Part shown: piece after piece, positions 41,505-52,387 of the stretch
How positions within the stretch are numbered: the stretch's first letter is position 1
Layout: each line of letters opens with the position of its first letter
DNA from: Tritrichomonas musculus
Taxonomy: Eukaryota > Parabasalia > Tritrichomonadida > Tritrichomonadidae
Reading direction: 5' to 3'
DNA: 64,000 nucleotides
Assembly (NCBI GenBank): GCA_039105265.1
Contig: JAPFFF010000034.1
Location: 1,488,001-1,552,000 of the forward strand
Notes under the pieces: model-generated
What the model was told of the DNA's origin: nothing
The model's database searches: none
Seen by the model: only the letters and a program-made list of their open reading frames with translations
Translations under genes and position numbers: made by a program

Positions 41505-43187
41505 ATGATTCATATTCGTGTTCTCTCTGCTGAAAGCCAACCTGTTTATACAAAAAAAGTTTGGAAAACTAAAATATATTGCTTTTCATTATCATCTTGT
41601 CGCTACTTATATGGATCATTTAAAAACAAAGATAATACAACAAATCCAAAATGGAATGGAGAATTTGATGTCGATCTACTTCGTTGTAGTAATTTATCAT
41701 TTATTATATTCAGTTCTCGTCTTTTATCGCATGAAGTATATCTTGGGAGAGTAGAGATTGATTTTAACAATTTTTTGTATCAAGAACCAGGGAATCAAAT
41801 TTTAAAAAGCCCACAAAGTGTTGTTCAATGTAGTTTCCCCATTACTTCATGTTCTCCGTCCAATTCATTTCTAACTTTATCATTTTCTTATTATCCAAAA
41901 ATTTACCGTCCCATTAAATTTCAATCTGTTTCATCGCCCATGATACATGTTTTTACAACCTATTCACCATCAGTTGAAATCTGTCCTGTTGAAATTGAGT
42001 TTATTCAAGCATATTACATCGATGAGAAAAAAGCGGTTTAAACGGTCTCTTCTACAATTTCAATAGATTAACCAACTGGGAAACTGTTGGCTACTGTTCA
42101 TATGATTGATATTTTCTTGGACCAACTGGTCCAACGCAAATTCACACATTTCTGGCACATCGAATGAATTCGCGATTTCACTTTTTCATTTTGAATAACA
42201 AAACGAATTTCGAAGGCGTTGTCACGCTTAACTTTGTTGTTGAAAGGGAAGGAGAACAAGAGCCATTCAAAGATCAGTTATACTTCACATTAAAGAAGAA
42301 AAGTGACAGTGGAACGATAAAAACGGTTGATGTTCACTGTCATTCAAAACAGTTGTTTTGAATTACACGAAAAAAGCCATAAAGAAAGACATTTGTGAAT
42401 TTATTTCTTTACCAACTTTCTTTAAATACGATGAAGATGATGAAATGAGTGAGTATCCTATTGAATTCTATTCAGATATCATTGAAAAAGCTAAATCTAT
42501 CGTTCCTAATTGGAAAAATGTCATTTTTCAAAGAGCAAGTGCAATGAGCTTTTTTTATTTAAGCTTTTTTCTGATTTAAATATTCAAACGTGTCATAATT
42601 TGAGAATTTATGTGGGAGGTTCGTATACAAGATCTTCTGACAACTCTGACACCGATTATTGGGAGCCTTTTATCTGTGTTTACGATAAAAAGCAAATGAA
42701 AGGAGGTCATGAAATTTCGAGATCTTTGCTAAAAAAACCAAATTTGGTCTCTCCATTTTTCGGCAATCAGAAGCCTCTGCTCGGAATGAGGTGAAACAGT
42801 TATGTGAATTTGAATCTTGATCAATTTGATATAAACAAAGTCTTCGTTTTTATGTGCTGCTGTGATGCACCTTTGATTTGTATTACGGATGACGGTTTTT
42901 ATCTCATTTCACAAGTTTATAACGAGGTCGAAACTTTGTTGATAAGAAACTTGGTCTTTGTTGATTGTTTCAATGCGCATTTTGTTGTCTGTTTTAGATT
43001 GGAGTTCATTGAAGATGGATGGGTGATCATTCCAATGCGCTATGTTTTCAATTCAAATAAAAATATGAACACATCAATGAAAATAATATTCTCCAATAAT
43101 TGGGTTTTGCCGGATGATTCAGTAAATCAAATCAGTTTGAAGGATTTGGATTCATCTGATGAAGAATTATTAGTTGAAAATACTTAA
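41505..43187 (+). pseudogene. C2-domain-like gene, broken by several lesions
   Basis: The first frame (41505-42041, 178 residues) looks like a C2 domain: MIHIRVLSAESQP, then NPKWNGEFDVDL and VYLGRVEIDFNNFL. Related text continues in other frames: 42164-42361, 42358-42579 and 42510-42794. After an in-frame TGA at 42792, the last frame carries on to 43187 (DDGFYLISQVYNEVETLL). The segments abut and do not overlap in content, so one ancestral protein of about 560 residues is likely. At least three frame changes and two nonsense codons are visible. Amino-acid composition is well kept, so inactivation is recent, or assembly errors inflate the count. The function of the C-terminal part is not recognised. 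Confidence 0.7.
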
Positions 43188-43598
43188 AATAAAAAACAAT
43201 CATTTTTACCTAAAATTCATGTATATATTGCTTTGAAACTGAAATAGAACCACATATAATTTTTAATCTTAATACGATGCTATAATATACCATAAAAAAT
43301 AATTATATGAAATATATTAGTTTTTATTTCCCAATATGATTATTTCAACTAGGCTTATTATCTTGATATTGAATTTTGATTAATGCCTATATATCAAAGA
43401 AATAAAGAAGAAATTGAATTTCGAATTGAAAATGCTGTATCATCAAAAGATTATAAATGCTCTCTCTTTTTAAAAAGAACTTTTTGAATAAAATAATCAT
43501 CAGTTTTGATCTTTTAAAAATAGGACAGCAAATTTCTGACCTTTTTAAAAAAATATGAAATGTGATATAAAAATACCTTACATCAATTTAATAATATT
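43188..43598. other. Intergenic region upstream of the third BspA-like gene
   Basis: No gene is seen. A TCAATTT motif at 43582-43588, a near match to the Inr, lies about 15 nt before the ATG at 43599. Confidence 0.4.
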
Positions 43599-45752
43599 AT
43601 GGACCTGAAAAATCCACAAAAATTGATATTTAAAATTCCGGTAAAAAAATATGAGAAAGAGATTGATAAAGCATTTGGCAAAGATAAAAAGAAGGAAATT
43701 TTGATACTTTTTGATAATTATCTTGGCACTGAAGAAGAATTCTATGAAATTGAAGATAAACTACATGAAGCTTGCATAAAACGTGATCTAGAGTTAATTA
43801 AAATTTATCTTAGTGAAACAATTGAAGATGAATCAAGGTCTCTTAAATTCAAAGTCGACAAAATCAACCAAACAGCATCATTATTTAATGTCGATGTAGA
43901 TCTTAAAGAAGTTATTATTCCACGAACAGTTAATTATGATTCAACAGAATACTTAATCACTAGCATTAGTGGTATTGGTGATAATATCAAAACCCTCAAA
44001 TTTGATGAAAATTCAGCAGTCAAAACAATTTACAGAAATGCACTTTTATGGTCAGAAATTGAAGAAATTTTTATTCCATCAAGCTTAAAAGAATTGAAAA
44101 AAGGATGGTGTTGTAAAACATATAATTTGACGAATATTTCAATTTCACCATATAATGGTCAATTCATACTTAAAGATGATAAATATTTATTAGAAAAAAG
44201 TGATTCAAACCAAGATGAATTTGATATTCTTTTATTTGTATGTCGTGATATCAAAGAAATTTATATTCCATCAAATATCAAAATCATATCATCACATGCT
44301 TTTGAGCATTGCAAAAATCTTACAAAAGTTGAATTTTGTATAAATTCTAATTTACAAACAATCGAATCATATGCATTTTCAAAATCAAATATCAAAGAAA
44401 TTTTAATTCCATTTAATGTTTCAAAAATATGTGATCATGCATTTTATAAGTGCAAAAAGCTTGCAAAAATTGAAGTTGAAGAACATTCGAATTTAGTAAC
44501 AATTGAACGATATGCTTTTTCAGAATCGGCTATCGAAAACATTTTTATTCCATCAAAAATTTCAAAAATATGTGGATTTGCATTTGAATCTTGTCAAAAT
44601 CTAACAAAAGTTGAATTTGAAACAAATTCTAATTTACAAATAATTGGTCAAAATGCATTTTCATATTCAAATATCAAAGAAATTTTTATTCCATCAAAAG
44701 TTTCAAAAATTCGTGCATGTGCATTTTCAAATTGCTATTATCTTACAAAAGTGGAATTTGAAACAAATTCCAATTTACAAACAATTGGATCAAAAGCTTT
44801 TTTAAAAACAAAAATCAACGAAATTTTTATTCCACCAAAAGTTATAAAAATATGCAAATTTGCATTTTGCTATTGTAAAAATCTTACAAAAGTTGGCATT
44901 CCATCAAATTCTAGTTTACATACAATTGAATCATATGCTTTTCAATATTCGAAAATCAAAGAATTTTATTTTCCACCATGTTTGAAAGAATTGAAAGAAG
45001 GATGGTGCGATTCAACAGTAAATTTGACTAAAATTACGATTTCACCATTTAATGATCAATTCGAATTTGTAAATGATATATCTTTATTAGGGAAAAATGA
45101 TTCAAACAACGATGAATTTGACAATCTTTTATTTGTAAGACGAGATATCATAAAAATTTATATTCCATCAAATATCAAAACAATATCATCATATGCATTT
45201 AATTATTGCTATTATCTTACAAAAGTTGAATTTGAAGCAAATTCTAATTTAGAAATAATTGAATCAAATGCATTTTCATATTCAAATATTAAAGAAATTA
45301 TTATTCCATCAAAAGTATCTAAAATATGTGATAATGCATTTCATCATTGTACTAATCTTACCAAAGTTGAATTTGAAGCAAATTCTAATTTACAAATAAT
45401 TGAATCAAATGCATTTTCATATTCAAGTATCAAAAAAATTACTATTCCTTCAAAAGTTAATAAAATATGTGAATTTGCATTTTTTGAATGCAAAAATCTT
45501 ACAAAAGTTGAAATTCCATCAAATTCTGATTTAGAAATAATTCAATCAAATGTGTTTTCATGTTCAAATATCAAAGATATTTTTATTCCATCAAAAGTTA
45601 ATGAAATAGATATATATGCATTCGGCGAATGCAAAAATTTACAAGTTATTGAAATTTCAGAAGAATCAAAACTGAATTCATTTCCATTAACTGCTTTTTC
45701 CGAATTTGATAAACTCATAATGATTCCAGCATCATTAAGACATTTATTTTAA
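43599..45752 (+). CDS. BspA-like leucine-rich repeat (LRR_5) protein
   Basis: The 717-residue protein has an N-terminal helical region of about 90 residues (YLGTEEEFYEIEDKLHEACI), then LRR_5 units to the end with the repeating core NLTKVEFE.NSNLQ.I...AFSYSNIKEI.IPSKVSKIC. Two islands of the form LL.KSDSN.DEFDILLFV.RDIK.IYIPSNIK.ISS interrupt the array. The same island type occurs in the 14.3-kb gene, so the two are paralogues of one subfamily. There is no signal peptide or membrane helix. The gene is intact and isolated. Ligand and location are unknown. Confidence 0.85.
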   Translation: MDLKNPQKLIFKIPVKKYEKEIDKAFGKDKKKEILILFDNYLGTEEEFYEIEDKLHEACIKRDLELIKIYLSETIEDESRSLKFKVDKINQTASLFNVDVDLKEVIIPRTVNYDSTEYLITSISGIGDNIKTLKFDENSAVKTIYRNALLWSEIEEIFIPSSLKELKKGWCCKTYNLTNISISPYNGQFILKDDKYLLEKSDSNQDEFDILLFVCRDIKEIYIPSNIKIISSHAFEHCKNLTKVEFCINSNLQTIESYAFSKSNIKEILIPFNVSKICDHAFYKCKKLAKIEVEEHSNLVTIERYAFSESAIENIFIPSKISKICGFAFESCQNLTKVEFETNSNLQIIGQNAFSYSNIKEIFIPSKVSKIRACAFSNCYYLTKVEFETNSNLQTIGSKAFLKTKINEIFIPPKVIKICKFAFCYCKNLTKVGIPSNSSLHTIESYAFQYSKIKEFYFPPCLKELKEGWCDSTVNLTKITISPFNDQFEFVNDISLLGKNDSNNDEFDNLLFVRRDIIKIYIPSNIKTISSYAFNYCYYLTKVEFEANSNLEIIESNAFSYSNIKEIIIPSKVSKICDNAFHHCTNLTKVEFEANSNLQIIESNAFSYSSIKKITIPSKVNKICEFAFFECKNLTKVEIPSNSDLEIIQSNVFSCSNIKDIFIPSKVNEIDIYAFGECKNLQVIEISEESKLNSFPLTAFSEFDKLIMIPASLRHLF

Positions 45753-45993
45753 CAGTATGATTCATTTAAAAACAAGCAAGCTCAATTATTATGAATATAT
45801 CTTTAGTTTATCAAACGCTTGATAACAAAAAAAAATATTATTATTTGATTTGATTTTAAAACATCTTTCTAAATGATCGTTTCCAAATCAATAAATAAGC
45901 ATATTTTAATGAATAAAACATGATAAAATTAAAAATTTCAGACAAAACTTTAAAATGTATGAATGATTATAATGTATGCTTTTATTTATATAT
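45753..45993. other. AT-rich intergenic region
   Basis: About 240 bp of 3' flanks between convergent genes; nothing recognisable. Confidence 0.5.
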
Positions 45994-46284
45994 TTAATTT
46001 ACATTAGCTTGGGCAAAGCTTGGTGCGTTGGATTTAATTGGGTTAATATTTTTCCCGCATGATGCTCCTGTTGATGGTTCAACTCGACGTGGCTCAACTC
46101 CTTCTCTACTAAATGAAGGTGTTTGATTTGTGATTGGCTTCTTCATCTTTTCCAAATCTGATTGCAGTTTGCTTGCTGTTGCGAAGGTTGTTGTTGTTCG
46201 ATGTGATTCAACACCCGCTCTGCCAAATTATAATTTTTGATTCTTGATTGGTTTTCTCATACGTGCTGTAACTCTTTCGTCCAT
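45994..46284 (-). pseudogene. Small gene of 96 codons with one internal nonsense codon
   Basis: The minus-strand frame from ATG (46284) to TAA (45994-45996) is open except for one TAA after codon 18. The text before and after is duplicated: RKPIKNQKL, stop, FGRAGVESHR and, further on, KKPITNQTPSFSREGVEPRR. Aligning these halves puts the stop where the second copy has TCA (Ser), so one C-to-A change explains it. Composition (Lys, Arg, Ser, Thr, Gln) is unlike the AT-rich noise around it. I do not recognise the protein; it looks basic and disordered. Confidence 0.55.
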
Positions 46285-46419
46285 TTAAATATGACATATT
46301 TAAATTAAAAATATTGTGTGTTTCACATATATGAAATTCAAATTTTTATTTAAATTTAATTAAAATTGTAAAATAATATACAAATGAAAAATTAATTAAC
46401 ATTTGATATTATAAATAAA

Positions 46420-47110
46420 TTAAACAACTGAAAAAATTTTAATTTGCGCCATACCAGACTGCCGAATTCTGAAGAAGCGATATTGGCCAGACAATTCATT
46501 GCCGATTTTGAAAGTGTGAACAAGCCTGTTTCCATTCAAATAAGAACAGTTCTCGATGACCGATTCTTCACGCAGGTAGTTGATGATGCCTGCAAATGAG
46601 CCTTTTTCTGAAGGAATAAACGTCTTTCCTTTCAATCCTCTTTTTCTCTATCGGTCTCCACGTTTCGAGAATTTTATTTCCATGTATAACCGTTCACAAA
46701 GCTTCTTCCAGCAGCCGGTTGTGATGTCATCCATTCTGACCATTTCAATGATCTTTTTCATAACTGGTGATGTGACATTATCAAAATAAACGTGCTCATA
46801 CATAATTGAATACATTGAATTTAGTTCATAAATTTTTTTCAAATATTGAAGGAGCTTGTCTTCTGAATTAATCGATAATTGTGGGTTTGAGAGAATCATT
46901 TCTAGTGTGTCGATTTGAAGATTCATCAGTTGGTCTTCTTGTTTCTTGATTAATTCACCTATAACCATCGAAATGAATTCAATTTCTTGTGAAAAAGTAG
47001 TGAGTTAAATTGCGATTTTTCTCTCGTTTTTGTATCTCTTCGATAATGAGGCTTCTTGAAAGGCAAATCGATCAGCAAAAGTCAAATGATAATTTAAAAC
47101 CAATTCTTGA
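46420..47110 (-). pseudogene. Relic of a trichomonad BTB-like/F5-8C-type gene
   Basis: The minus strand first shows EFISMVIGELIKKQEDQLMN, then NPQLSINSEDKLLQYLKKI and MYEHVYFDNVTSPVMKKIIE. A second frame continues with KGKTFIPSEKGSFAGIINYL. These phrases follow the pattern of the abundant trichomonad BTB/BACK proteins that end in a discoidin-like domain. A frameshift lies between 46635 and 46648, and much of the expected discoidin domain is missing: SGQYRFFRIRQSG follows too soon. The N-terminal BTB part beyond about 47110 is not recognisable. Confidence 0.65.
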
Positions 47111-47734
47111 AAGTAATATGTTGAATTGATATTTATGTCTCATTAATTGATTAACATTTACATTTGAATAAAAAATGAAAACAAACTTAAATTTCTTTGG
47201 TTTTATAAGTATATTTTGATCAGTTTCAATTTTTTTTTAATATATGTTAATTTATTATGATTGATAAATTAATGGCTTAATATCATTCAATCTTGAAATG
47301 AAAATGTTAGCTAGTTGTTAATTTAGTTTAATATAAAAAAAATGCAAAATTATTATCAAAATTTAGATAAATAAATCTGTATTCCTTCTATTATTCATAA
47401 ACATGAAAAATACTTTACAAAACTTTGATTAAATAATCTTTATTAAAAAATTCATTTGGATTTTTTGATTTCAATTCAACATATTAAAAATATTAGAATA
47501 TTTAATGAGAAATAATAAAAATATCGGGAAAAAATAATACTTAATTAGAGAGAAAACTAAATAAGCAAATGATTATTTATATCAAATGAAAGTGTTTCAA
47601 ATCTTGATACAACTCAATCAATCATGGATTATCATATTAAAAAAATCCAATATTGAATAAGGTTCGATCATTTTGAAAATTCAATGTTATTCAATGTTTG
47701 AAAGAAAATGGTTCTTCTAATCAAATTCTTTTAA
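47111..47734. other. AT-rich intergenic region
   Basis: No gene or clear promoter motif is seen in about 620 bp upstream of the adhesin-like gene. Only TCAATG-type sequences occur near 47680-47700. Confidence 0.5.
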
Positions 47735-49879
47735 ATGAATATTACTTTACTTTCCTTATGTATTTCTTCTCATTTAACAAACTCACCATTTTATGCAATA
47801 CAAAAGATGCACAATTATAAATCCCAAATATCAATTCTCGATTCACATTTCTCTTATTCTTTTTCCAATTTTGTTTATTCAGATATGGCTTTATACAAGA
47901 TGATTTTTCAAAAAGATACTTTTTCGCATTCATTAAAAAGTGCTCTTTTTCTTATTGAAGAAAATGCCACACCGAAACCAACTGTTGTAAAAGATAAAGT
48001 TTTTAAAAATGAACAAATTAGGTATGAAAATGTAGAAAATTTAGAAAATTTAATAATAGCAAGTTGCACATTTAATAAATGTGAAAATGAAAATGGAGAT
48101 GGAGGTGGTTTAATAATTCAGCAGGATATTAATGTAGTTATTCATGGTTCAACCTTCATTGAATGCTCAGCACGGAATGGAGGTGGTGCATATATTTGTA
48201 AAAATAAAAATTCATATAAAGTTATAAATGATTATAATACCGAAATTAAAGATGACCAATTACTCAAAGCTGAAATCAATTATTGTTGTTTTGATAGATG
48301 CATAAGCCGAAAGGATTCCATTAATGATCAAAACAATGATAAAACTCGAGGTTATGGATCAGCAGCAGTTGTTGCAGGTACAGAAGTCAAATTTTATTTT
48401 TCGTCATTAAATGATCATCATGAAAGCGGCCAAGAGTCATACAGAGGCAGAGGAGCACAATTTGATATACAATCGAATTCTATTTTTGCACATTATTTAA
48501 ACATTTCAGAAGGTTATTCAGATTTATGTGGTACAATTGAGTTTAGATATTGCCAAGAAGGATCAATTAAGTTCCAAACATTGGATAAAAATGATTGTCA
48601 AATGGTTCAAAAATACACCAATACCGGCCCACAATTAGAAATATCAGAAGCTATTTTAACTGAAAATACAATACGTGCATATATTAAATCAAATTCAGGT
48701 ATGGTTCCATGCTTTATTCATGCAAGACAATCAAGCATTACTGTGAGTAATTTTTACCTTCCAAAAAATTATATTCATGATAACCCTAAACTGGCTGGAA
48801 AAGATAAAACAGTTGATAACTTTGATGATTACACAATAACTTTAAGCAATTGGAAAGTTTGGAGCGTAGGTGAAAATGAAAAAACTGGAGATTTTGTTAA
48901 TGAAGGAATTCAGTTCCCACAAAATGCTGAAGTGATAACTTCTATTTCGCATTTGGCACTTAATAATTGCGGTGGAAATGTGAAAGTTTCTCAACTTATC
49001 ATTACTCCATTTTTCACTAATTCTGATTTGTTTTCATCCAGTCAAGACTTCTCAAGATCATTTTTATTCACAAATTCTGATAAATTTCAGAAAACTTCTG
49101 ATTTTTCTAGTTCTAGAGAATTCACCTCTACTGGAGAATTCTCAAAAACTACATTCTTTACTGAATCTGGACGATTTTCTATGTCAGGTCATTTTTCTGA
49201 ATCTGCTCAATTCACAGCCTCTGATGAAATGATATTAAAGACCAAATCATCAGATTTTTCTGAGTCTTCAAAATTCACAGAATCAGTTAAGTTTTCTGAA
49301 TCAACAAAATTTACCAAATCAACTGAATTTTCAGAATCAGCAAAATTCACAGAATCAGTTAAGTTTTCTGAATCAACAAGATTTACCAAATCAACTGATT
49401 TTTCAGAATCAGCAAAATTCACAGAATCAGTTAAGTTTTCTGAATCAACAAGATTTACCAAATCAACTGATTTTTCAGAATCAGCAAAATTCACAGAATC
49501 TTCTAAATTCGCAAAATCATTGACTTTTACATCATCTTCAAAGTTTTCTCAATCGAATAGATTCACTGAATCTTCAATATTTACTCAATCATTCAATTTC
49601 ACTGAATCAAATGTTTATGAACCTTTAATTCCAGGAGATAGTAAAGAGGGTGGTAAATTGAAGCCAGGTATAATTGCAGGAATTGCAATTGCCGCTGCTG
49701 TTGCAGCTGCATTGATCATTTTACTTGCATTTTTCTTAATTAAAAAGTTCAAAGCCAATCAATTCAATGAAGAAGAAGTTGAAACATTGGATGAAGATAA
49801 CAATGTAACAAATACAAATAATCCATTATATAACCAAAATGCAAGCGATGATCCATTTAAGGATGATTTTGAGAATTAA
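47735..49879 (+). CDS. Type I membrane protein with beta-helix-like ectodomain and Ser/Thr-rich repeats (adhesin-like)
   Basis: The 714-residue protein begins with a short hydrophobic leader (MNITLLSLCIS) that may be a signal peptide. The ectodomain to about 430 has irregular repeats like polymorphic membrane (Pmp/beta-helix) proteins: CTFNKCENENGDGGGL, STFIECSARNGGGAY, CCFDRCIS. A long stalk of 8-residue units of the type F(T/S)ES.KF follows. One membrane helix (about 646-670, Ala/Ile/Leu-rich) precedes a 40-residue acidic tail. The tail ends with NPLY (696-699) and DPF (706-708), both matching known clathrin-adaptor sorting motifs, so endocytic turnover is likely. Stalk and tail fit trichomonad surface proteins implicated in host contact. 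Binding partner unknown. Confidence 0.8.
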   Translation: MNITLLSLCISSHLTNSPFYAIQKMHNYKSQISILDSHFSYSFSNFVYSDMALYKMIFQKDTFSHSLKSALFLIEENATPKPTVVKDKVFKNEQIRYENVENLENLIIASCTFNKCENENGDGGGLIIQQDINVVIHGSTFIECSARNGGGAYICKNKNSYKVINDYNTEIKDDQLLKAEINYCCFDRCISRKDSINDQNNDKTRGYGSAAVVAGTEVKFYFSSLNDHHESGQESYRGRGAQFDIQSNSIFAHYLNISEGYSDLCGTIEFRYCQEGSIKFQTLDKNDCQMVQKYTNTGPQLEISEAILTENTIRAYIKSNSGMVPCFIHARQSSITVSNFYLPKNYIHDNPKLAGKDKTVDNFDDYTITLSNWKVWSVGENEKTGDFVNEGIQFPQNAEVITSISHLALNNCGGNVKVSQLIITPFFTNSDLFSSSQDFSRSFLFTNSDKFQKTSDFSSSREFTSTGEFSKTTFFTESGRFSMSGHFSESAQFTASDEMILKTKSSDFSESSKFTESVKFSESTKFTKSTEFSESAKFTESVKFSESTRFTKSTDFSESAKFTESVKFSESTRFTKSTDFSESAKFTESSKFAKSLTFTSSSKFSQSNRFTESSIFTQSFNFTESNVYEPLIPGDSKEGGKLKPGIIAGIAIAAAVAAALIILLAFFLIKKFKANQFNEEEVETLDEDNNVTNTNNPLYNQNASDDPFKDDFEN
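49253..49500 (+). repeat. 72-bp repeats encoding 24-residue Ser/Thr-rich stalk units
   Basis: Three consecutive 72-bp units encode variations of (D/E)FSESAKFTESVKFSEST, each ending (R/K)FTKST; the latter two are almost identical. A fourth partial copy diverges. Each unit is itself three 8-residue motifs. Confidence 0.85.
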
Positions 49880-50353
49880 ATTGGAATTATTAAAAAAAAA
49901 AATTTTATATAAAAAATTATCATTTTTAAACTTACAATTAGAATTGCTATATATTAATGTTATTATTTGATATTTTAAACTGAATAAAAGAGCAACTAGA
50001 TACAATTTTAAATTATATTTTTGAATGATAATAATAAGAGACGAGCACTTCCAATACGAATTAAACAAAATTAATTTAACGGCAAAATTGTGAAAAGTAT
50101 TTCATTATCCAAATGCTATTATTCTTCTCTCTATCATGTATCAATCTCAAGAATACAGAATTACAGAAATTGGTGAACTGGCGATAGGAGAATTTCTATA
50201 CTATTTCCTTCTTTTTCTAAAGAATCTTTTTTTTTTTTTTTTTTTTTTTTTTCTCTCTCTCTCTCTCTCTTTTTAAAGAATTAACAAAACCTGTTAGCGT
50301 AAAAGAACTTCGCAGTGGGTGGAACTATGAATCAAATATAAATTAATTTAAAA
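49880..50353. other. Intergenic region with poly-T and CT microsatellite
   Basis: No gene is seen. A T-run of 26 (50227-50252) passes into about ten CT units (to 50272). Confidence 0.7.
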
Positions 50354-50600
50354 TTGATATTAAAAAACAAGTATTTTAAAAAGATTGATAATAAAATGTT
50401 AATTGGTAAATCATATCTTTATTCAAAAAATTTTGATATTTTTATTTCGGCAATTGCAGACATTTGCCAAGCAAATATATCATCATATATCAAACAAATG
50501 GCGCCATATTGTTTTGTCGGTACAACAAATCTCTTATAGATTAATTTTTCAGATGATTCAGAACTTTTTTCAATAAGTGAAAATGCATTTATAGGTCCTT
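50354..50600 (+). pseudogene. BspA-like LRR_5 fragment with island module
   Basis: The plus strand encodes DNKMLIGKSYLYSKNFDIFI, then SSYIKQMAPYCF, an in-frame TAG, and DDSELFSISENAFIG. It matches the island-plus-LRR pattern of the gene at 14.3 kb (LVAKSNSLSSDYDVLVF and SELFLIDKNAF). No other repeat units remain. Confidence 0.65.
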
Positions 50601-50602
50601 TT

Positions 50603-51096
50603 TTATGCATATTTCATTTCCATCCAAATTACGAAGAAGACAACTATGCCAAATGAGTAAGCATCAACCTTCACGTCGTAGTTGTCTTCCTCGTTGAGGA
50701 TCGCAGGTACCATGAACTTCTGGCTTCCAAAGCTTCGAGTCATTGTTTGCTCATTGACTGTTCTCAGCTTGGAGATGTCGAAATCGAAGATCTTCACTGT
50801 GCCATCACTCGAAAAAAAGGATGTTTGTAGGCTTCAAGATGCGGTTGATGACTTTCTTAGAGTGGATGTATTTTATATATCCAGCATATCTTTTAGATGA
50901 CCTTAGCTGTGTGATCCAACTGCTTTCTGAAGGTTCGTTGGATGCACAGAGAAATGTTGGCACGGCTCATGAAGATGCCGACCGCTTCAAGATCAATTTG
51001 GATAACGAAGAATACTCATGATTAAGTCCTCTTGGATGAAGCTCTGAAAGTTCTTGATGTTTGTCCGGTAGATAACAATCTGCCTTAGAGAGTAAA
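50603..51096 (-). pseudogene. TKL-type protein kinase relic
   Basis: The minus strand reads, in shifting frames, NFQSFIQEDLIMSILRYPN, GYIKYIHSKKVINRILKPTN, then KIFDFDISKLRTVN, SFGSQKFMVPAIL and VDAYSFGIVVFFV. This is the C-lobe order of trichomonad TKL kinases (catalytic loop, activation segment, APE-like, helix F). The catalytic HRD reads NRI. Several frameshifts break it, and it ends next to the BspA fragment. Confidence 0.7.
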
Positions 51097-51174
51097 GTTA
51101 CTTCTATAAAAGAATAAATATGGTTAAAAAACTAATTAAAAATTATCTTTTCATAATCCAATGCTTAGGCTCAT

Positions 51175-52113
51175 CTATTTTTTAACGAACACGCAAAATC
51201 CATTTTGATGATTGTCAAAAACAATAAATTCAGAATCTGCAAAATCGCATTTTTTTATAATTTTTCGATTAATATTGTTCAATTGATTATAAAGAACTGT
51301 TCTATTTGGATTTTTTGATAACATATCCTTTAAATTTGCATCATTTGGAGTTTTGCTTTTTTCTTCATACAAATATTTCATTACATCCTTAACAAACAGT
51401 AGTTGATATCTATTTTGTAACTTCGGTTGAACAGCACCTTTTTGAACACTAAAATATGTAAACATGTAATGAATATAAACTGGAATTTTTGTACAATAAA
51501 AATTCGATGAAAACAAAAAAATGCCTCCAAGGAGAGCTTCGTCTTCTGCATATAAGATTCTTTTGTTTTCAAAAAAAAGGAGAAATGTAATTCAATGCTT
51601 GTATGAAAATAGATCTTTTTACCATTATTTTCCATATATTAAATCCTAAACTTTCATTCATGAAATTCAATCTGATTTCATGGTTGTTTGTGATGTTTTT
51701 TTTACATGGATTCCAATCAAGAGTATAGAGTCTCCTTTTTTTTTTCTTGCTTGTGCAACAAAATCAATAACATCTGCATCAACTTGTTTTGAAAATTGAT
51801 ATAATTTTTCTATTGCATTTGGATAGAAAAAGTCATCAGAATCAAGCGAAATTATAAATTTTCCAGTTGAAAAATAAATTCCATTTTTTCGTGCTTGGAA
51901 AGTTCCTTGGTTATAAAAATGTTGAATTAATTTAATATTTGGATTATGTTTCATTTTATTTAGTATTAATTGTGATGTTGGTTCAATGGAGCAATCATCA
52001 ATACAAATAATTTCAATACCATTAGATATGGAAATATTTTGTGAAATGGCAGAATTTAAAGTGTCATTGAGATAATTACTTTTTCCATCTTGATAGTTAT
52101 AAATGAAAAGTAA
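51175..52113 (-). pseudogene. Family 2 glycosyltransferase gene, broken
   Basis: An open minus-strand frame from 52113 reads YLNDTLNSAISQNI, GIEIICIDDCSIEPTSQL, GTFQARKNGIYFSTGKFI and SLDSDDFFYP, i.e. a GT-A fold with the nucleotide-sugar DxD-type motif. It is in frame down to 51667. After a frame change, AEDEALLGGIFLFSSNFYC and a final 113-residue frame ending at 51175 follow, a C-terminal part typical for trichomonad GT2 proteins. The N-terminal start is lost and at least two frame changes are visible. Intact homologues would transfer sugars to surface glycans. Confidence 0.75.
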
Positions 52114-52387
52114 TTAGTAAAATATTGGTATAAAATGTTTTTCGCATATCATTTAAATTTTCAGAAAATTTGTGAGATATAAATAATTCTCTCAATTTTT
52201 GTGATTGTCAGTTAATTTTTTAAAACTAAAATATATAAGGAAATATTAATTTTATCTTGTATTTATTATTATTTTTAAAATTATTTAATATATTAAAACT
52301 TAATTTATTTAAATTTAATTATAAAAATCTTTTAAATGTTCTGAAAATAGGTCTTCAAAAAGAATTTACTAAATTCAATTTACCTTA

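Noticed and set aside
49207-49494. Minus-strand Asp/Ser-rich repeat frame
   Set aside because: It is the antisense of the adhesin stalk repeats, with no start context of its own.
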